Source: JADKHR01 sp041917295 (GTDB lineage Bacteria > Elusimicrobiota > Elusimicrobia > FEN-1173). Taken from it: a stretch of 64,000 bases of DNA. The DNA is taken from assembly GCA_041917295.1 (NCBI GenBank), contig JAYRXX010000025.1, forward strand, positions 115,314-179,313, written 5' to 3'. Positions 60,951-64,000 of this stretch are shown piece after piece. The notes beneath the pieces are model-generated. The model did no database searches, was not told the DNA's origin, and saw only the letters and a program-made list of their open reading frames with translations. A program made the position numbers and the translations under genes. The stretch's first letter is position 1. Each line of letters starts with the position of its first letter.

Positions 60951-61115
60951 AACCCGGATTCCCCAGTTGGGCGCGAGGACCGAGACGGAAAAGGCGGGCC
61001 TTTTTACGAACAAAAAAGTGCAGGCCGTAGCGGGGACTACGGGCAAACTTTTTTGTGAAGGAAAAAGGCCCGAATTTTCCGTCGAATCCCGCGATCCAAC
61101 TGGGGAATTTGGGTT
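60951..61115 (+). repeat. Long palindrome, class II copy 2 (after the IOR gene)
   Basis: 165-bp imperfect palindrome with arms of about 60 bases: left begins AACCCGGATTCCCCAGTTGG and the right arm ends with CCAACTGGGGAATTTGGGTT. It shares GGCGCGAGGACCGAGACG and CGTCGAATCCCGCG with the copy at 16145-16306. The central part CAAAAAAGTGCAGG faces CAAACTTTTTTGTG. Starts 27 bases after the IOR stop. Confidence 0.8.
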
Positions 61116-61156
61116 GAACTTCATTCGATCGTCTTTCCGGCGTGTATACAGCCGGA

Positions 61157-61183
61157 ACCCTGGCTTTTCTTTCAGGGATTTTT
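61157..61183 (+). terminator. Possible terminator after the IOR transcript
   Basis: Short stem CCCTG/CAGGG around a 10-nt T-rich loop, followed by ATTTTT. Weak; it lies between convergent genes. Confidence 0.35.
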
Positions 61184-61199
61184 AATCGGGGAACCCCGG

Positions 61200-61934
61200 T
61201 TATTTGGGGGGAGTTTGAAGTTCCTCGGTGACGGCGCGGACGGTGTCCTGGAAGGATTTTCCCGTGAGATCGGCTTTAATCTTCATTTCATTGGCCATGG
61301 ACTTGTATTGGGCCCCGATGTCTTTTTGAATCGATTGGATCAATTTCTCAATTCCGGACACTTCTTTTTTCAGGGATTTGGCTTCTTTGCGGGCGGATTT
61401 GGTGGTTTCCTTCTCGAGTGACTGCAACTGGGCACGTTTGCCGGCCAAGTCGTCTTTTAAACTTTGCTGACGGGCCAAAAAGGGTTTCAGGGTCACGTTC
61501 CAGCGAGCGATCATCTCCTGAACAGAAGCGATTTCTTTTTCGTGAAAAACCGAGATCTTTTGGAGCAACGCCACACGACCCGCGGGTTTATCCTCGGCAA
61601 GTTTTTGAGCGACCGGGGCCGGATCGGTTTTGGCAACAGCCGGGAGGGGGTCGGTTTTCGCCGGGGCGGCGATTTCGGAAACGGGTGCCTCTTTGGGGGT
61701 CTCGGCGACCGGGACGGGGGCGGTGGTTTTTTCGGTCTTGTTGGAATCGGCCACAACTTCCGTTGCGGCGGGGGTCTGTGCTTCTGAAGCGACGACGGAA
61801 TCTTTTTTCTCTGTTACCGAGGCCGTATCGGACGTGGTGCTTAGCGGTGCCTTTTCGTCGACGATGGCCGATTCCTCACACCACCCGAACCCGCCCGTCA
61901 CCATCAAAACCCCCAACAATATCCCTTTATTCAT
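61200..61934 (-). CDS. Secreted coiled-coil protein, function unknown
   Basis: 244 residues. Signal peptide MNKGILLGVLMVTGGFGW with a Cys near residue 19 (GWCEES), possibly a lipoprotein. Residues 20-115 are low-complexity, rich in Ala, Pro, Thr, Val, Glu and Lys; the remainder is a coiled coil (IASVQEMIARWNVTLKPFLA, KSARKEAKSLKKEVSGIEKL). The frame is open to 61985, but GAGGAG about nine bases before the ATG at 61934 and the signal peptide choose that start. I do not recognise the family. Confidence 0.75.
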   Translation of the reverse strand: MNKGILLGVLMVTGGFGWCEESAIVDEKAPLSTTSDTASVTEKKDSVVASEAQTPAATEVVADSNKTEKTTAPVPVAETPKEAPVSEIAAPAKTDPLPAVAKTDPAPVAQKLAEDKPAGRVALLQKISVFHEKEIASVQEMIARWNVTLKPFLARQQSLKDDLAGKRAQLQSLEKETTKSARKEAKSLKKEVSGIEKLIQSIQKDIGAQYKSMANEMKIKADLTGKSFQDTVRAVTEELQTPPK

Positions 61935-62036
61935 AAGCGATATCTCCTCTGCCGCATGTTCAATCCCGGCCTCTCGCGATCCCAAAGAAACCGTCCCCCT
62001 ATCTTACCTAATCCGCATCCATTTCCGCCCCGTATG

Positions 62037-62148
62037 TTAGGGGACGTTGATAATTTAATAATATAACGATGGTCTCCGAATTTGTTGGGTGGGAAAAATT
62101 ATCGTCGTGTTCTTGTTTTTAAGTTATTAAATTATCACCGTCCCTTAA
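62037..62148 (+). repeat. MITE-like element with inverted repeats
   Basis: 112 bp without ORF, bounded by inverted repeats of about 28 bp: TTAGGGGACGTTGATAATTT at the left and the reverse complement TTAAGGGACGGTGATAATTT at the right. AT-rich, unlike its surroundings. The ends begin like those of the RAYT element at 14467 (GGGACGT). The rest of 61935-62226 holds nothing else recognisable. Confidence 0.7.
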
Positions 62149-62226
62149 CTCCTCAGGCTTTTCTTTTTGACCAGTCGCTCGTGTTTTTTCTCTGAAAGGA
62201 CGGTTTCTTGTTTCATAGAGTTGAAT

Positions 62227-62775
62227 TCATAATTCGTTGATAATCCCCGATTCTTTAACTTGTCTTTCCAGCCCCAATATGGTCCGAAACTCCTCGACGG
62301 GAAAGGCGTATTTTAGGGCGCCCATGGGCATACGGTTTAAATCTCGGATAACGTCGGCCAAATCTTCGGACTTCAAGCTTCCCATAATGGGGATTTGGTA
62401 TTTGTAATTCGCTGTCAGGTCGTTCATTGACCCTTGAACGGACCGATCATGGCCCGTGGCTGGGATCATGTTCTTGTATTCGTTCAATAGGGTTTCAATG
62501 ATCGGGGTGGGGAAATCTTCCTGTAACAAATAACGTCCAAAGCCGTTTCGAAAAACGGTCGATATGTTTTTTATTTCTACACGCGTGAGGCCACCGACAA
62601 TGAAGCTCGCCAGTGACCTGCCGTGAACAAACAATATGCATTTGCGATGATCGACAAAGAACAGGTTGGCATACCACGGCCCCCACTTTGAATCATCCTG
62701 CGGCACTCGGCCGGCGGCCGTTGGTGAGACTCCCATTTCCTTCAGAAGTTTTCTGGTGCAATGGAGGAGGGGCAT
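62227..62775 (-). CDS. DUF6933 family protein
   Basis: 182 residues. N-terminal MPLLHCTRKLLKEMG and WYANLFFVDHRKCILFVHGR match the DUF6933 family as I remember it, a small group of uncharacterised proteins. No membrane segment or enzymatic motif is visible. Its start lies two bases after the stop of the CsoR-like gene, so the two form an operon on the minus strand. Confidence 0.7.
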   Translation of the reverse strand: MPLLHCTRKLLKEMGVSPTAAGRVPQDDSKWGPWYANLFFVDHRKCILFVHGRSLASFIVGGLTRVEIKNISTVFRNGFGRYLLQEDFPTPIIETLLNEYKNMIPATGHDRSVQGSMNDLTANYKYQIPIMGSLKSEDLADVIRDLNRMPMGALKYAFPVEEFRTILGLERQVKESGIINEL

Positions 62776-62777
62776 CG

Positions 62778-63050
62778 CTAAAGGTGTTTCAAAATAAGTT
62801 CCAGCCCTTCCCGAGCTTTTTGGGCGACAGGGGTGCCCAGGGTCAAGGATTCCAAATAATCCCGAAATAGGTTCGCTGAAACCTGGTCAGCGGCCCCATC
62901 TATGGAGGCCGCCAAGGTCAGCATCTTTTTCCAATCGCTAAACTTGCCAATCATACGACGCAAAGCCTCCGCCTGTCCCTCCATTCGAGCCAGTCGGTTA
63001 TGCAATGTGGTCCGGGCATTTTCGGGGGAAACTTTTCTTCGTTTGGCCAT
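62778..63050 (-). CDS. CsoR/RcnR/FrmR-like small regulator lacking the metal ligands
   Basis: 90 residues. TTLHNRLARMEGQAEALRRM fits the DUF156 helix (RLxRIEGQVxGIxxMI), and AASIDGAADQVSANLFRDYL fits the second helix. CsoR-type sensors use Cys, His and Cys; here the matching positions appear to be non-Cys, Tyr and Leu (FSDWKKML, FRDYLESL), and the protein has no cysteine. The frame is open to 63152, but GGAGAT before the ATG at 63050 sets MAKRRKVSPENAR as the start. The distant similarity could also be coincidental for a short helical protein. Confidence 0.55.
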   Translation of the reverse strand: MAKRRKVSPENARTTLHNRLARMEGQAEALRRMIGKFSDWKKMLTLAASIDGAADQVSANLFRDYLESLTLGTPVAQKAREGLELILKHL

Positions 63051-63443
63051 TAACGGAGATCTCCAGATGGAGTTTTCAGTCAACATGAATTGTATATAAT
63101 CCCTGTCGGAATCGCCGGGGTCCCAATACTCCAAAGCCCAGACCTGAGCCATCCTTCCATCTTTCGAACGTGGAGAGCAAGCTCAACAGGTTTATCTCCT
63201 GGTCCCTCACGATAACCCTGGCGGCCCCGGGCTTGGTCGACGCCCTCTTTTTAGCGACCTCCCCTTTTCATGGTTTTTATTAAGCCAATCCAATTCCACA
63301 TTCAAATTCGTGATCTGGGTGGGGTGGGCTCCCAAGTCCGCCCCGATTTCGTTGGTCTCCACTCACCCGGGAATGCTTCCAACACCGCACGCATTTTTTG
63401 TCCCCACTTTTTTTTCGCGGTGCTCTGACCATTCTGCGCCTAC
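63051..63443. other. Non-coding stretch without a recognised gene
   Basis: Between the CsoR-like gene and the ORF at 63444. A palindrome CTCCATCTGGAG lies at 63061-63072, inside the likely leader of the minus-strand operon. A poly-T tract is present near 63406. Nothing else is supported. Confidence 0.5.
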
Positions 63444-63845
63444 TTGCATTCCAATATTTTGGCACAGATTCCTGCCTTAACCACTGGTCTGGATTTACGG
63501 GTTCAGCAAGTTCTTGACCAGGCACATCGTATCCCCCTAAAGGGGTTGGTCTGTCTTTCAGAGAAGACGTTCCTGCATTTTAAGAACGTTTTCGATGGAT
63601 TGCTAGCGCCACGGGGGTGGGCACGGCGTTTGCGGCGTTCCCGGCCTACCCCGGCGGTTTCCGCAGTGGGTTTGGAGCGGGGTGGGCAACGACCTTACGA
63701 ACCAAGTCCCCTGGTGAACGTGTGGAGCCTGCGGCTGGGGGTGGATTCCGGTATGGAAGGCTGGTTGCGCGCGTGGCGGTGGCGACGGGACCAGGAAGAG
63801 ATCAGCTCGGGCAGTTGGCGCAAATGGCTGGCGATCCGAGGTTAA
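63444..63845 (+). CDS. Doubtful ORF near the IS end
   Basis: 133 residues with an odd composition (many Arg, Trp and Pro: RRLRRSRPTPAVSA, EGWLRAWRWRRDQEE). I do not recognise it; it may be a remnant of an older insertion, since it ends at the edge of the next insertion sequence. ATG at 63444 with no Shine-Dalgarno. Confidence 0.25.
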   Translation: MHSNILAQIPALTTGLDLRVQQVLDQAHRIPLKGLVCLSEKTFLHFKNVFDGLLAPRGWARRLRRSRPTPAVSAVGLERGGQRPYEPSPLVNVWSLRLGVDSGMEGWLRAWRWRRDQEEISSGSWRKWLAIRG

Positions 63846-63915
63846 AAAAAGGGCATGGTGCCCGATCGTGTAAGATGTTTCTTGCGAAAGTAACACTTAC
63901 AACGAGGAGGACGCC

Positions 63916-64000
63916 ATGCCCGTGGAGTATCTTACCATGATGAGGTCAAAGGATGTTGCGTTTCGGTTTGGGATTCGGCGAACGATGGTGCTGGAAGCGA
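63916..64000 (+). CDS. Start of a transposase-like gene (partial)
   Basis: MPVEYLTMMRSKDVAFRFGI followed by RRTMVLEA, preceded by GAGGAGG. The pattern resembles the N-terminal helix-turn-helix of IS481/ISNCY-type transposases, and an imperfect inverted pair (TGTAAG...CTTACA, 63869-63901) before it could be part of an IS end. Only 28 residues are visible, so the family is not certain. Confidence 0.5.
   Translation, partial: MPVEYLTMMRSKDVAFRFGIRRTMVLEA

Noticed and set aside
62227..63050. Toxin-antitoxin pair
   Set aside because: The gene order and sizes tempt, but the small protein resembles CsoR-type regulators and the other a DUF6933 protein; no toxin fold motif is seen.
63280..63525. Minus-strand ORF of 81 residues near the end
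   Set aside because: Low-complexity basic sequence with no start signal; overlaps an equally doubtful plus-strand frame.

Overview
The window looks like a chromosomal segment of a diderm, moderately GC-rich bacterium (roughly 60% GC by eye). Lipopolysaccharide genes (kdsA, kdsD, kdsC, lptC, lptA, lptB), a TolC protein, RND exporters and a PorV-like barrel fragment show an outer membrane. A mannose-type PTS with HPr kinase, a CIRCE/HrcA heat-shock operon and a very large secreted protein with a YWxQRR-type N-terminus remind me of Elusimicrobiota or Omnitrophota. That placement is inference from remembered gene content, not from a search. No rRNA, CRISPR array or prophage is visible.

Layout. 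1-5.0 kb: an RND/TolC efflux pair on the minus strand, then a second RND-superfamily exporter broken by one extra G in a homopolymer. 5.1-5.6 kb: a truncated outer-membrane barrel gene. 5.8-14 kb: pcrA-type helicase, gatC-gatA-nudix-gatB, then threonine synthase, a ThiS/MoaD-like carrier, a NIL-domain protein and a receiver protein. 14.1-15.6 kb: the wrecked paralogue of the giant gene, split by a RAYT transposon. 15.9-21.1 kb: cold-shock gene, then a KDO/LPS-transport operon. 21.2-32.6 kb: hpf, EIIA-Ntr, hprK, rapZ, mannose-type EIIA/B/C/D, HPr, EI, then lepA, lepB, hemW. 32.7-38.4 kb: a 1904-residue protein of unknown function. 38.5-45.6 kb: promoter plus CIRCE, hrcA-grpE-dnaK-dnaJ-rsmE, a small membrane protein and mtaB. 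45.6-50.2 kb: HIT protein, the rpsU-dnaG-rpoD macromolecular-synthesis operon and two tRNA genes. 50.2-60.9 kb: zinc-ribbon coiled-coil protein, RNase HI, RNase P RNA, a hairpin tandem repeat, a membrane glycosyltransferase, an HD-GYP response regulator, nadK, recN and a fused indolepyruvate:ferredoxin oxidoreductase. 61-64 kb: a secreted coiled-coil protein, a MITE-like palindrome, a DUF6933/CsoR-like pair and the beginning of an insertion sequence.

The least ordinary signals are: the giant secreted protein and its transposon-split paralogue, which share an upstream motif at an identical distance from the start codon; two classes of roughly 160-bp intergenic palindromes, one with two copies whose arms differ in sequence but remain paired; nine hairpin units in tandem next to rnpB; and a recurring promoter layout in which the -10 box lies 6-8 nt before the start codon, implying leaderless mRNAs at nine genes.
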